This document shows, piece after piece, positions 47,855 through 61,079 of a DNA stretch of 64,000 nt. The stretch spans positions 27,959,348 to 28,023,347 of the forward strand of contig JAAONU010000010.1 in the NCBI GenBank assembly GCA_012932295.1, read 5' to 3'. This DNA comes from Cyclina sinensis. Its lineage: Eukaryota; Mollusca; Bivalvia; Venerida; Veneridae. The position numbers and the translations under genes are program-made. Every line of letters begins with the position of its first letter. The stretch's first letter is position 1. Under the pieces are notes generated by a model, which ran no database searches, had not been told where the DNA came from, and worked only from the letters and a program-made list of their open reading frames with translations.

Positions 47855-50280
47855 GGTTAAAAAAATGGCTGTCTGGCCGGCTGATGGAGACAGATAGAGC
47901 TCGAAGGCCTGACAGACATCCTCAAACCAACTCCTTACACTTTTATTAACATGACAAAAAGGGTTATGAAAGCTCAACTTTACAGGTCGGAAGACTTCAA
48001 TGATGAAGACAACGACCATAACGGTAGAGGTTGAAGTTGAGCTCAATGATCACTCATTGAAAGGAAAGTGAAAAAAACATGCATGAGGCAAACCAACAGT
48101 CAGAAAACACAGACTCCCTACATATTCCAAAACCAGAGAGGAAAAGAGATTTCATTTGCTATTCGGTCAGGTAATTAAGATTGTTTTGTACGCTCAAATC
48201 CTTCCGGCCAAATTGTATTGCAAAACCAGTACTTTAAGTAGTGCTTCCTTGTACTCAAATTGTCATTGTATAATTTAAAATGTCATGTGTATAAGTACCA
48301 AGACCGCTGATCTTCCTTAAATATATTTCGTGTTGCATTTTATATCAAAAGAACCAATACAACAGAACTGAAGTATATTTATCACTTTATTGTAGGATTT
48401 GTCCCTTTAATCTATCGCTGTTTCTTAAATGATGCAGTAATAAGAAAATCACACCATGATCAGCCCTTAAGACCGACTTGAATATTTATTGCAAATATAT
48501 ACGCGATATTACCCTCCCGGTCAAATCATATACATCTTCAGCAGTTACTTAGAAAATGCAAATTTCATTGAAACAAAGTATATTAATTATTAAAATGATT
48601 CTCACAGAACTATAATGCTGAAGATTTACTGCCATGTTTTCACGTATTAAATGTATGTTTTACATTACAAAAAAAATATTGTTTTCTTTGATTCAGTTAT
48701 TGATTGCTATAAAATGGTTATTCTTTCATTATAAATCATAACAAATAAAAACAAAAACGTGCAAACAATAAAAAAAACTACAACGACAATAGAAAATGTT
48801 TGAAACATGGTATTCTTATAAAGAGTATTGGTCCTATATTGTTAACATTTATTATTTACTTTTTCTTATTCTCATTTATTGTTGTCGTCTGTAGATGTTG
48901 ACCGGTATATTGGTATAAAATTCTGTAATTTGCTCATGATAATGCAAAATTATGCATTGTTTGAAAATAAATAATCCTAAGAATCAAAATTATGCCTAAT
49001 GTCCTAGTACATAGATGTCGGTTTGAAACATATTGCCCGAGTTACTCAACGCTGAAATTAAGATTTGTATCTTAGTTTAAAAACTCACGTTTATGTTATC
49101 ACATTGCAAAATACGAGGTTAATATTTTTGTCTTCATTTATCAAGTTATATACCTGTGGGAACATTAGACACACATGACTGATGCAATTAAACATTAAGT
49201 ATTTAGACATACACATGTGCAACTTGTTAAAATTGAATTCTGCCACGGCTGAATATGTAATGTGTTTGAAAATAAAATCATCTAATCTAACTTTATGGGA
49301 TTTGCCCCAGTTTTACTCTCGTGTTGAAGATTTAGAACTACTAAACAATCATAATAGCAAAGCTATAATGAAAGACAATATTTTAGTCAGCTCTATATAT
49401 TACTTTTAATCTTATTCAGTAGCAAAAAAAAAATATATAAGCAAACGTTATTTTGTTACAAACATATTCTAACAGAGGTATTGCACGAAAATGGAAAATA
49501 AAATGTCATATTGCCATTAGATGCATGACGAATGTAAATAGTCATTTGATAGATTCAGTGGGTAAAAAATCAATAAGAAGAACATTTGAAGAATGTTTCG
49601 TTTCTTTTTACATCATTTTATAAGTATTTATTGATTGGTCCAGGCTGAATAACCTATGCATATTGAAGACACAGAAATATAGATAGATAGGAGTGCTACA
49701 TACTACTTGGCTTTTCGTCCAAAATGAACATAATTATGATAATAAGAATTTGGTTCGTTGCAGAAAACACTGCGACGGTTTCCTCTGTTCTCTCAGCATA
49801 TTAATAACTTAACTTAGCTTGTTTAAAGCGTAATCTATTTAGATAAAATTGTCGTTATTTACTACAGAAAGGTTCTTACTGTCCACAAATGCGACAACAA
49901 ATACTCAGTTTCGAGAAAGGTAATCAAGTGTAGATATCTGGCACTGTTTAAAAAAAATAACTAAAACATTTTTGTTTAATGCAAAATATGTCAAAAAGGT
50001 TTCATTACAACGAACAATTTAGCCGTTCAGAATTTCACGACCTTTTTTCTGAGCTTTCAGGTAGACCTCTATTGCACGAATGAAAAATATCTTAGAAAGT
50101 AAACATTCTTGCAAATATCGCTGGTGAGATATATTACGGAATATCTTGTTTTGTACAATTAATGCAATTCTTCATACAGGAGGATCATTTGCCCATATCT
50201 GACAAAGACAAATTGTTTTCTTCTTAGATATTTTAGATTGTATTGATATGAAACAGATCAAGGTTTACCAGTAAAATGTC
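47855..50280. other. AT-rich spacer, no gene seen
   Basis: A short stretch at 48090-48130 (CAGTCAGAAAACACAG, CTCCCTACA) matches part of the duplicated remnants near 40980 and 61890, so it may be a stray fragment of that block. Confidence 0.4.
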
Positions 50281-50284
50281 CTTT

Positions 50285-50343
50285 TCATTTTTTTATTTAT
50301 TTATTTTTCTATTTATTTTTTTTTTTTTGGGGGGGGGGGGGGG
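50285..50343. repeat. Poly-T / poly-G tract
   Basis: T-rich run with ATTT units followed by about 15 G, like the tract at 3084. Confidence 0.9.
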
Positions 50344-50666
50344 ACGACATGGGATTTTTTCAAAGACAAACATCAGGCAAATGATACACTTATAACAAAT
50401 CACGTTGAAAATGGTGCTAGATGACCTGCCTAATCAAGTCCACGTAAAATGATGACACGAAGATACATAGCAAGTAGATTGTATTGATGTGAAACAGATC
50501 AAGACTTACCTCTAAACTGTCCTGGCATTTGATCCTAAAACACGAACACAGTGGTCTTCTCTTTAATTTTAATTGGCCAAGTTTTTAAACCCATTTAAAC
50601 AATATTTCAATTTTTGTTATGCTGTAAATTGCAAAGTCATATATTAGCCTTAACTGCTTCTCAAGC

Positions 50667-50810
50667 AAATCAGGTATCTGAGCTCAATGTTTAAATACGA
50701 CAAAGCAGATATCTAAGTTCAATGTTTAAATATGACAAATCAGAAATATGAGCTCAATACTTAAATACAACAAATCAGATATCTGAGCTCAGTGTTTAAT
50801 TACGAAAAAC
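50667..50810 (+). repeat. ~36-bp tandem repeat, four units
   Basis: Units read AAATCAGATATCTGAGCTCA followed by ATGTTTAAATACGAC, with small changes in each copy. Confidence 0.85.
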
Positions 50811-50814
50811 ATAG

Positions 50815-52345
50815 TTGAGAGTACATATAAACGTTCATCATTTAGATGAACATAGAATTACTGTAATACATAAGGTGTTGTTGGTACACGGCTTATAAAA
50901 TAGAGCTCGGAAGTTTAATCTTTCGCTTCTCCATTTATTCTACTTCAGCTCTTTCGTATGAGGTCTCATATTTAGAACATGAAACAGTTATAGTTTAAGC
51001 TTGAGGCACGTAATTTGAAAAACTGATTTAAGAATATGACTTTTTTTTTCTTTTTTATGATTTTTCTTCTTTTGTTTTTTTGTTTTTTCTAATATTGAAC
51101 AAAATGTTTGAAAGAGAGTAGATTATATTTTATTGATTGTTGCCTTTGATAGAGTTTGAATCCAAGTGTCATTAATAACAAGTGAGTGTAGCAGTGCATG
51201 CGATACAAGCCATTTAAATGATACCTGTGGTGTTTTAACGTAACATAATTTACAAACACATTAATCAGTGCTGCTTCAAGTGACTTAATGCAATGGGGTT
51301 TTATTTTACAGCAGTCGGCGTTGATTGATTTTAGCTCAACATCTTTTAAATTATTCATGTACTGAATATCTGATGTAGCTTTGACATACTATATTTCATC
51401 ATGCAGGAATATGATTTATTCCTCACTTTTTACTCCGAAATCCTGAATATTTTTATATAGGGAGTTTTACAAATGAATACAAAAAAAGAAAAAAATAGCG
51501 AGTTTAACATCTTTGCATACAGTTATTTCTTCGGTTGTCTATCTTCGTTTTGAAATGCCACTCGCGTTATGAAAATACAGAACTACGTTTTCTTTCACAC
51601 CGTAAAATACGTTGGGGAATCACGTGACTTTGTTTACGTTCGATACATAGACAATGGATGTCGAAAGTACTCAGTAAGATCATTTTTTTTCAAGAAAGTG
51701 TTTTAGCATGCTGCTTTCTACTTCTGGAGACAGAGCCTATCATATGCAGACTAAAAATCTACATAAGTCGGTACTATTCATGCCCGACAGAATTGTTATT
51801 GGCAAAAGGACCTCTGTACAATGTTGTATCTGCTTGGAGAACATGATATAACGTGAGTTTAGTATAAATGTCTGCATATAGTGTTACGTATCATTTTTGG
51901 TACTAACGTGCAAAGGTGTTGGAATAATACGTCAGTCATCACGTGACAGAGGCCAGATACATCAGGGAGGGCAATCAGCAACCTAACACAGTGTACAAAC
52001 TTTGCACAATAAGCGAACAAGGAAGTGATTAACCGCTATATTGTTGTTTTTTTTTATTGATTTTATGAGATTTAACAACACGTGTAGTTAATAATATGCC
52101 TTAATCTAGACACCATAAGTACAGAGGTTCTGGCAATATAGTATATATATAATTTTTTTAAAGAATATCGATCTTTTAAATGGAGAAACAAGTTGTTCTA
52201 TCTGGTCACATAACCAAATTGTACGGGATTTTGCGCAGTATTTTCCCAAGTCAGGCAATGCATAACTCGCTTTTCCTAGAAAAGGTGAGGCATGATAAGC
52301 TGCAAAGTTTCGTGATTTTATCTCGAATACAAAAGACAAATTAAT
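50815..52345. other. Spacer with one weak exon-like signal
   Basis: At 51655 an ATG opens MDVESTQ and meets a donor-like CAG/GTAAGA? reading (CAGTAAGAT), about 35 bp after an E-box CACGTG at 51620; a second CACGTG is at 51939. No continuing exon was found, so I do not call a gene. Confidence 0.2.
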
Positions 52346-52349
52346 TGAT

Positions 52350-54651
52350 AAAACTTGTCTATCAGATCAAACGATTCCGATTTCTACTATTGTAATCAGT
52401 TTAAAACGCAGACGCCAAGGGACCTTTTATTTTTTGACTTAAGGGCGCAATTCTTGCTTGTATACCAGCGAGGATTTAGAGGTGTGGTCTGTCAGAAATC
52501 AAAGCTGTTTATTAAATGCATTGGTTAATTATAGGTCAAGTGAGTCAGTTGTAGCAGACGATAAAATTTCTTGCAGACGATACAAATTTAAAAAAAAAAA
52601 AGGATTAAATGTATAATTCTATTATTTGGTTATATTTCTTTTAAAAAAACACTAATTTAAATATATAAACTGAATCATTGACATTGTAAAAGATAATACT
52701 TTTTATTATGAGTATCTGTTTAAGTATATTGTTTTATTTTCTTTTTCATTTAAAGACTTAAATCAAATACTCTGTTCTTATAATACTTATTTACTCATTT
52801 TCTGTCTCAAATAATAATTTTAGTAGAAGGCTAATTTCTGAAACATGTTCTGCTAGTTTTATAAGTTGTTGGTCAGCAAGTAATAAAGATAAGGTCACCC
52901 AATGAAATTGATATTAAACAGCATGACTGAGGTCTGGCAGATCTGGTGTATGGGTCAAAGATCTGTGGGTCAAAAAAGGAGGGATTGTAGTAAAACTAGG
53001 AACAATTTGAAGTGAAGGTTGTATAAATGTTTGGAATTATTGAAGAAATGATTTTATAAAACAACTGTGGATTTTTATTTTCATAGATGAGACTAACAAA
53101 ATATTAGATAAAAGAAGTTGTTTATGAGGATGCTGGACTGCATCTGAAGATTGTGAATTGTTTCTAAAAAAGAATTTAATTTGAATCTTGTATCCCAGTC
53201 TAAACTAACTTCTAATTCATTGTGTCTTTATCAAGAATTCTTGAAACATAATGGCTAATTATCTTTAAAATGTGTACTGACAAAATAACTGTTCAGAGTG
53301 AAGAACATAATTATATAGTCTATAGGTACTAAAATGATGGAATAAACCTCTTGGTTTTATACTTGTATTTGGAGTAAGATTTCTATCAATGTAAACGAAT
53401 TTCTTTTATTCTGCTCTGCATGTTACTATAGAGTTACCAGCAAATTGATCAAAGCAATGCTATGTGTTTTTTACAAAAAGAATGCTTATCAGTGATAGCT
53501 AATTTAAGCTGTTTTGTTTGCATATCTAAAAGTGTGTCATATCAGTTTCGAAAAAAATATATATACATTATGAATTTATTTTCAGTTGTTTAACGGGAGC
53601 AAAGCCAAAAATATTTTCTAAGAAGACTTTAAGTAGTAGCCTTTGACATGATTATGACTTTTAATTATAGTTCGGTTCGTACTTCAACAAAAATCCAAGT
53701 GCTTAATTTAAACCTTATTAAGCAGCGTCAAGAAACATCTTCGAAGATCACATATTCCAGACGATGAATATGTAAGGTGCCTTTTTGTATAAAATGTACG
53801 CGTACTCAATTTATGTGAACTTCAAGGGTAAAAAATCCAATGTTAATCTTCGCATTACATCTCATTATTCAAGTCAATCCGTTGCGTTCTATGAGTAGAA
53901 TGTATTTGTCTAATTAAATGTTTTTATTTTTCATTTGATTACATTTTTTCACTTAGTTTTGTTGAGATTTTAAATGAAAATATTTCAAAATAAGAACTAT
54001 TTCATTTTATTTTTTCACCGTCTGCCTAACCGATGGGTTTTAAACCAGACTAATTTTTTACCGAATCACTATGCATACACAAATATGAAATTTTGTTGAA
54101 ATCTGTGCCATTAACCATAGACTTGTCTATATTATTTACCCTGTATTATGTTTTCTTTCAAAGACGGAATAGCAATAACGTAAGTTGAGACTAAGGAAAT
54201 GTACATATGAATTTATTTATGAGAGAAAACAAAAAGAAGAAATAACAACAACAACAACAACAAAAATACAGTTGGTAAAAGGAATACCCTATAAGAGCAT
54301 ATCGGTATGAAAACAACATAAATATTGAAAGACAGAAATACTTTCTTACCATTTGTGGTCACCAGACTAATTATAAATTGTACTGATGTATTGATAAAGT
54401 TAGAAGGTATATTGTTCAAAGATTTCCAAGGCAAATGGTGATAAAGTATTTAACATTGCTGCTTTTAACGTACTTATCACACCTGTTCACGAAAGGCGTT
54501 GAAAAGCTTGATGAGATTTGGTAGATAGGCATCTATGCTCTAATATAACTAAAACACAATTTTAAAATATTATTCACTAATGATCTAAAGCATTTGAAGC
54601 CTAACAGTGCATGTGATATACCAGCAAATACGTTCGCTCTGAAAATATACA
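52350..54651. repeat. Segmental duplication block B, copy 3 (part 1)
   Basis: Matches copy 1 and 2 landmarks: TCTATCAGATCAAACGATTCCG (52358; compare 10240), CAAGAAACATCTTCGAAGATC (53729), and CTCAATTTATGTGAAC (53804; compare 38609). It jumps after 53830 to sequence that lies about 570 bp farther on in copy 2, a deletion in copy 3. No gene. Confidence 0.75.
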
Positions 54652-54659
54652 CTTAAAAT

Positions 54660-55516
54660 TAGGGATGGGAACGAATGTTCGAATATTCGAATATTCGAAA
54701 ATCGACCGAATATTCAAATCTGAAAATTAAATTCGAATATTCTATCATGATTTTTTTCCAAAAAAAGCATCGTTGATTTTTATAAATGTAAGCATTTAGA
54801 TTATGAAAAAAAAACAATCTGTTTGGTATTGTGTTTGTTTAGCTCGTGTCAAAAATGATCCAATTAACAATAAAATTGCAAAGTATGATTGGCAGGGGCA
54901 ATCGTTACGGATTGACAGTTTGCAACAGGCGTAATTGTGATACATTTTAATCCTTTGTTCATTTTAATTGGCGCCCGTTTATTTCGCAATTTTTAGAAGT
55001 TGTTTGTCTCCCAATATTCAAGGATTAACGTCATCTTTTACGCGAACGAACAACCAGTCACGCTTATAACTCTATTGATATTAGCTTTTAGTTGCCCAGT
55101 CAGTAGAATAGCTCAAATATTTTCCTCCTTCTATAAGTATATTTTAGAAAAAATTATCCTCGCTTCATGTTTGATCATCGCTTAACAATCTTGAAATAAG
55201 CTGTTAAAAAAAAGAAAAGCATGCCTCCCTCGCGTGTTTGGACTTATTTCACGTGGTTTTCATGAACGGAATATATTATGTATTGTCAATCACTTAATAA
55301 GTATTTAAAACTTCCATTAAACAAGCCATTTCTACACCATTTCTAGATGATAATACATAGCAGTTTCCCCGAAAACGTACATGTGATAAAACAGTAACAA
55401 TATTCGGATACCAAAATTCGGGTAACTGACTTAACTAAAAAACGAATATTCGAATATATTCGAAAATGACAAAGCGAATATTCGAATATTGATAGTAGTA
55501 TTCGTTTCCATCCCTA
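54660..55516. mobile_element. 857-bp hAT-type non-autonomous element
   Basis: The left end TAGGGATGGGAACGAAT and the right end ATTCGTTTCCATCCCTA are inverted repeats. They are followed inside both ends by palindromic GAATATTCGAATATTCG runs. An exact 8-bp target duplication CTTAAAAT flanks it (54652-54659 and 55517-55524). The 8-bp duplication and TAGGG..GGGA end fit hAT elements. There is no transposase. The sister block copy 1 has a single CTTAAAAAT at 11849 without the element. Confidence 0.9.
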
Positions 55517-55524
55517 CTTAAAAT

Positions 55525-55708
55525 ATATCATCTATAATTTCATACAACTTCTGTTACAGAAAATTGTTTGCAATTTGCATGTAGATCAAACGGTAGAGTA
55601 ATGTCATTTCAGTGATACAACGATGTCATATTGCAAGCATCTCTGTACAGGCAAGGGGAGATGACATCTACATACATCTACAAACAAACTGATGTAAATA
55701 GATACAAG
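55525..55708. repeat. Segmental duplication block B, copy 3 (part 2)
   Basis: Resumes right after the hAT-type element: ATACAACTTCTGTTACAG, CAGATCAAACGG-like and GGGGAGATGACATCTACATA phrases match 11868-12030 and 39367-39500. Confidence 0.75.
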
Positions 55709-58700
55709 AAAAATAGTGATACAAAAGTATCACAGCGGACCGACGAACAGAGGTGCACGAAAATATTTTGAATTAGCAATTTTGACTTAAGGCAGGTATG
55801 TCAGTAGTTTGTTAACTTAATTTATACTTTGTGTACACACTTCTAGAAGTAATGGACTTCTCAACGTGGTAGTAGTATAGCAATACTGAGAACGACAGAC
55901 GGAAAGTCACTACAGCAGAACAACAACATGCTAGATCCAATTTGATTTTGGTGCCAGTAGACCTCTACCAAGTTTGTTCAAATCATGACCCCTGGGTCAA
56001 AAATGGCCCCGCTCCAGGGGTCACATGTTTTACATAGAGTTATATAAGGAAAACTTTTATAAAAATCTTCTTGTCAGAAACCACAAGGCCTAGAGTATAG
56101 ATATTTGGTGTGTAGCAGTGTCTACTGGACTTTTACAAAGTTTGTTCAAATCATAGCCCCTGGGTCAAAATAGGCCCTGCCTCGGGGGTCACTAAATTAC
56201 ATAGAGTTATATTGAAAAAAGTTTAAAAAGTCTTCACATCAGAAACCACAAGGTCTAGAGTTTAGATATTTTGTATGTAGCATTGTCTAGAGGACCTCTA
56301 CCAAGTTTGTTCAAATCATTGTGCCTGTGTCAAAAAATGGCCCCGCCCCAGTGGTCACATGTTTTACATAGAGTTATATAGGAAAACATTTAAAAATCTT
56401 CTTTTCAGATACCACAATGCCTAGAGTTAAGATATTTGGCGTACAACATTGTCTAGTGGACCTTTACCAAGTTTGTTCAAATCATAGCCCCTGGGTCAAA
56501 AAAGGCCCCGCCCCAGGGATCACATGTTTTACACAGAGTTATGTAGGAAAATCTTTAAAAATCTTCTTGTCAGAAACCACAATGCCTAGAGTTTAGATAT
56601 TAGGTGTGCAGCATGGTCTAGTGAACCTCTATCAAGTTTGTTCAAATCATGACCCTTGAGTCAAAACTGGCACAACCCGGGGGAGTCATTTGATTTTACA
56701 CAAGGACTGCATAGGGAAAACTTTACAAATCTGCTGCTCTGAAACACCAATGGCTAGAACTTTAATTGTTCGTTGTAATGTGTCCCCCACTCCTCCCAAA
56801 CCCCTCATTCTGATGGAGACATATTGTTTTTGCCTTGTCCATGGGTGTCTGTCTGTCTGTCTGTCTGTCTGTCACACTTCGTTTCCTTTCAGTACAAATT
56901 GACCCAAGGCCTTCAAACTTTACAGGGTTATTGAAAATTTTATTTTATGGGTCAGTAGGTCAAAGGTCAAGGTCAGAGGGACCTCTATAATGAAAACCGT
57001 TTCCACTCAATAACGGGAGTACCATTTCACTCAGAGCCTTCAAACTTCACAGGTTGATTGCTTTACTAAATAGAATAACCATATTGTTTTTGGGGCTAGT
57101 ATGTCAAAGGTCAAGGTCACATGGCCCTGAAGAGTGAAAACTATTTCTGCAGAGTAACTGTAGTACAAATACACCCAGAGCATTCAAACTTTATAGGATA
57201 ATTGTATTAGAAGAACCCTATTGTTTTTAGGGTCCATAGGTCAAAGGTTAAGTTCACAGGGACCTCTAGAGTGAAAACTGTTTCTGCTCAGTAACTGGAT
57301 GTCCAATTTACCCAGAGCCTTCAAACTTCAAAGGATGATTGTCTTTACTGAGAAAAAGACGCCACCATTTTGGGGTCAGTATGTCAAGATTACAGGGACC
57401 TGTAGAGTAAAATCTATTTCTGCTCAGTAACTGAAGTATCATTACAATCAGAGCCTTCAAACTTTATAGGATAATTGTATTAGAAAAACCCTATTGTTTT
57501 AGGGTCCATTGGTCAAAGGTTAAGTTCACAGGGACCTCTAGATGTCCAATTTACCCAGAGCCTTCAAACTTCAAAATATGATTGTCTCTACTGAGAAAAA
57601 GACGCCACCATTTTTGGGGTCAGTATGTCAAGGTTACAAGGACCTATAGAGTAAAATCTATTTCTGCTCAGTAACTGAAGTATCATTACAATCAGAGCCT
57701 TTAAACTTTATAGGATAATTGTATTAGAAAAACCCTATTGTTTTTAGGGTCCATTGGTCAAAGTTCACAGGGACCTCTAGAGTGAAAACTGTTTCTACTC
57801 AGTAACTGGAGTTCCATTTTACCAAAAGCCTTCAAACTTCATAGGATAATTGCTTTTACTGAATAAAAGAACCTCATTATTTTTGGGGTCAGTAGGTCAA
57901 AAGTCAAGGCATAGGGACCTGTAGAGTGTCTGCTCAGTAACTGGAGTACCATTACAACCGGAACCTTCAAACTTCATACAGTAATTATACTAGAATAACC
58001 CTTTTGTTTTTGGGGTCTTTAGGTCAAAGGTCAAGTTCACGAACACCCATAACAGCCAGTAATGATACTTGTATCATGAGCAATGAGACTCAGGAGAGCG
58101 GTTTAGGGCCATCATGGCCCTCTTTTTTATATTTACTTTTTCATATCATTACAGTGACATGTTTAGCGTCAGTGTTTACTGTACTGAAAAAGTAGTAACA
58201 GTTGCAAAAAGATTTTGTCCTTGTGCCTGTGTTATTATGTAGTCCAATTATTAAGTTACAGTGGAAAAAATATCAAATTTATGTTGTCAAATAACAATCT
58301 CTGTTAGCTATGTTACAACCAGTTCATCTATATTTCAACATGAAATGACACTGGTATTTTATGTTTGACTTGACACATGCCTGTATTAAATGTTTCAGCA
58401 AGATCAAGGTTGAACCTACATGTACCTTCTTTATTGTGCATTTTGCTTTGGCAAAAAGTTAAGTATAAACAGTAACAAGTGATAGCATACATCACAATGT
58501 CTCCAATTTATGCTTCCTTAAATTAATGGTAAAAAAGCTTAGAACAATTCATGTACCCTCTCTCTTGCAGTATGGGTACACAGTAACCCTGCACTATTTA
58601 GGAATGGTCACCTTCATTAGCAAGTCTATAACTCTTGTTGAAATAAGTTTGTGTCGTCTGCATCAATACTGATTTCATCATTGCAAATGCAAATAACAAT

Positions 58701-59890
58701 TAACACTAGAATGAAATAAAAGAGCAGCTAAGAAATCTATGACTTACTGGGATCCTTTTCCTCTCAACAGATTATAAAGATTTAAAATGGATAGATGGCG
58801 AAACGCTTAAGCAGGTTTGAAACTTGTTATGGACAACAATGTCTACAAATAAATGTGTCACTAAATTGCTAGTGAAAAAAGCTAAGCATTAGCAATGCTC
58901 ATTTGACCAAAAATATTTAATGACCAAAAAAATGTAAAATGCCCATATGCACTTAATTTTACAGCTGATAATAAGTGTCATTTCTGTGTATGTTATTCAG
59001 TAAAAGCACATACCGTATATGATTATGAAATGTGACAAACAAATGCTTTACAGTAATAATCCAATTTGGCCGACTTTTGTTTACACATTTTGGTGTGCAA
59101 CTATTACCAAATTCGTATTAAAATCTCAAGAAATTCATACATTTTACAGATTTGCTTCCTTTTGTAGTTTTTTAAGCACTATTCGTTCAACTATAGAGAA
59201 CACATGTCTCCGTTTGATAATTAAAACTGTCACCGAAATTTCTGTTTCTAAAAAATGTTGTAACGCTTTCCTAAAACCTGAAAACGAAATAAGGTCATTG
59301 GATCAAAATATATACAGCCAAAAAAACATTTGAAATTTTACCATTTCCTGCGACAGATATACTGGAAAATAATGTTGTTTAATATATTATCAGCAAGAAA
59401 AGGAGATATTTTTCAAATCATTTAAAACAAAGACATAATACGTTATACAATCGAGAACACGTTTCTCCAGGATATGTAATCAATTGTGACAGGTCGTAAG
59501 CTTTCAGGCATTAATGTAAGAATAATCGTTTCATCCACGAAACTACTTTGTTTGTTCATAAATATCATGTGCATGTTTCTAGAAAACCATTTGTTTTTCA
59601 AAATAAGCATGTACATGTATAGCTATAATATAACTCTTACCGATTTGCTTCACGACCTCGTCAAAGATGGCAGCTTTTTAATTGAATATGGCGCGCTGCA
59701 AAGAACAATAATTAAGGAACGACAACTGCATGTTTTTTTTTATAAAAAAATAAACTGTATCTAGAACTTTTCGTAACAACTGAACAATATTTGCACTGAT
59801 GTTAGGACACATTCTACTTATTACATCACCCCATAGGTCTTTTCAAACCCCGGATTAAATATAGCAGACCGGCTTTTGCCGGTTCACAAT
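55709..59890. mobile_element. Copy-3-specific 4.2-kb insertion
   Basis: Copies 1 and 2 run continuously from AAATAG to TAAGATA..AAAT here; copy 3 is interrupted between about 55708 and 59891. The insert begins near the palindrome TGATACAAAAGTATCA and ends near ACCGGCTTTTGCCGGT. It contains the dispersed repeats described separately; the rest (58130-59880) is AT-rich without a gene. An ORF at 59019-59333 is not recognised. The nature of the outer element is unknown. Confidence 0.5.
55955..58128 (+). mobile_element. Bivalve-type dispersed repeat, 5'-truncated composite copy
   Basis: Five or so units of about 170 bp (CTACCAAGTTTGTTCAAATC; ACATAGAGTTATATAGG) at 55955-56720. Then a GTCT microsatellite (56846-56870), then eight units of about 130-140 bp (AGAGCCTTCAAACTT; GGTCAAAGGTCAAG; GTTTCTGCTCAGTAACTG) at 56890-58030. 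It ends with the family's GGGCCATCATGGCCCTCTT hairpin. The AGCTCACC 5' end is missing. Confidence 0.7.
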
Positions 59891-60300
59891 GATAAGATAT
59901 ATGTTTATTGTAGTGACCTGTACACATATACAAATTCAATGGCAATATTATTATGTGAAATAAACCAATAGCACCAGGCTCATTGTGCCTATATATAATA
60001 TATATTCAGTACAATGTTTTCATATGAATTAATTATATAAGAATTATAAAACTATATAATAGATTTTCGAACAACAGCTTCTCAGTAGATACTTTAGTTT
60101 GCAATGAGGGAACACTGTAACAGTTGTATACATTGTTACGTATTGAAAGTTTTAACTGCAAGAGTATCATTTTTTTTTTAAGTACATATATTTTAAGCAT
60201 CAAAAAATAAAAACAAATCTAGATCTAAGATCTATCTTCAGTAAAATTATTTTGACAATAAATTTTGAAGATATACATGACTTGTGTATATGCATCACAG
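59891..60300. repeat. Segmental duplication block B, copy 3 (part 3)
   Basis: Matches 12040-12400 and 39540-39665 (GTGACCTGTACACATATACAAATTC-like start; CAATAGCACCAGGCTC near 59970). Confidence 0.75.
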
Positions 60301-60790
60301 TAAAACAATGTACCTTCTACCAAATTTCGTGTACATTATTTGATACTAAGTATATCAGATACTACACCCATGTACTGTACCTATTACAGTTAAAAAGAAA
60401 GTATCTCTCACCTTCTATTCAATTGTATGCACATTATTTCTAACCTTCTACTTAATTTTATCTACATTATATGATGCTTAGTATATAAGATATTATAATA
60501 TTATACCATTGTACTTGTATCTATCGTAGTTAAAAAAGGGTATCCCTCACCTTCTACTTAATTTATTTACATTATATGATGCTTAGTATATAAGATATTA
60601 TAATATTATACCATTGTACTTGTATCTATCGTAGTAAAAAAGGGTATCCCTCTTCTTCTACTTAATTTATTTACATTATATGATGCTTAGTATATTTAAG
60701 ATATTACAAAACTGTTCTGTACCTATCATAGTTAAAAAGGCAGTATCTCTCACCATCTAATAAACTTTGTGTACATTTTGTGACGCTCAT
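60300..60790 (+). repeat. ~104-bp tandem array, about five units
   Basis: Units contain CACCTTCTACTTAATTTA, TACATTATATGATGCTTAG, TATAAGATATTATAATATTA and TTGTATCTATCGTAGT. Two central units are nearly identical, so amplification is recent. Copy 1 has one diverged unit at 12400-12490. Confidence 0.85.
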
Positions 60791-61079
60791 ATACCAGTTT
60801 AATATTCTTATATAAAAAGTCAGAATGTTTGTTTCTTAAATAAAACAACTCTTGAGTAATAAAAGGTATCAACAAGATAGAAACGTTATGAAAGGAAAAG
60901 AAAACGGCTGCATATTCATTGTAATAGTTAGAGAAATCTTCATGAGAAATTTCCTTCTTAAGGAGAGAATATACTTAGTTCACATTTTTTTGCAAATTTA
61001 GACCCTTTCAATGTTTCATTTCTAACCGATTTAGTCTCAAACACATGCATGTATGATAAGTGTTTGAAAATATCGATCG

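Noticed and set aside
59019..59333. 104-codon plus-strand frame
   Set aside because: Unrecognised, AT-rich codons, inside a repeat-bearing insertion with no supporting signals.
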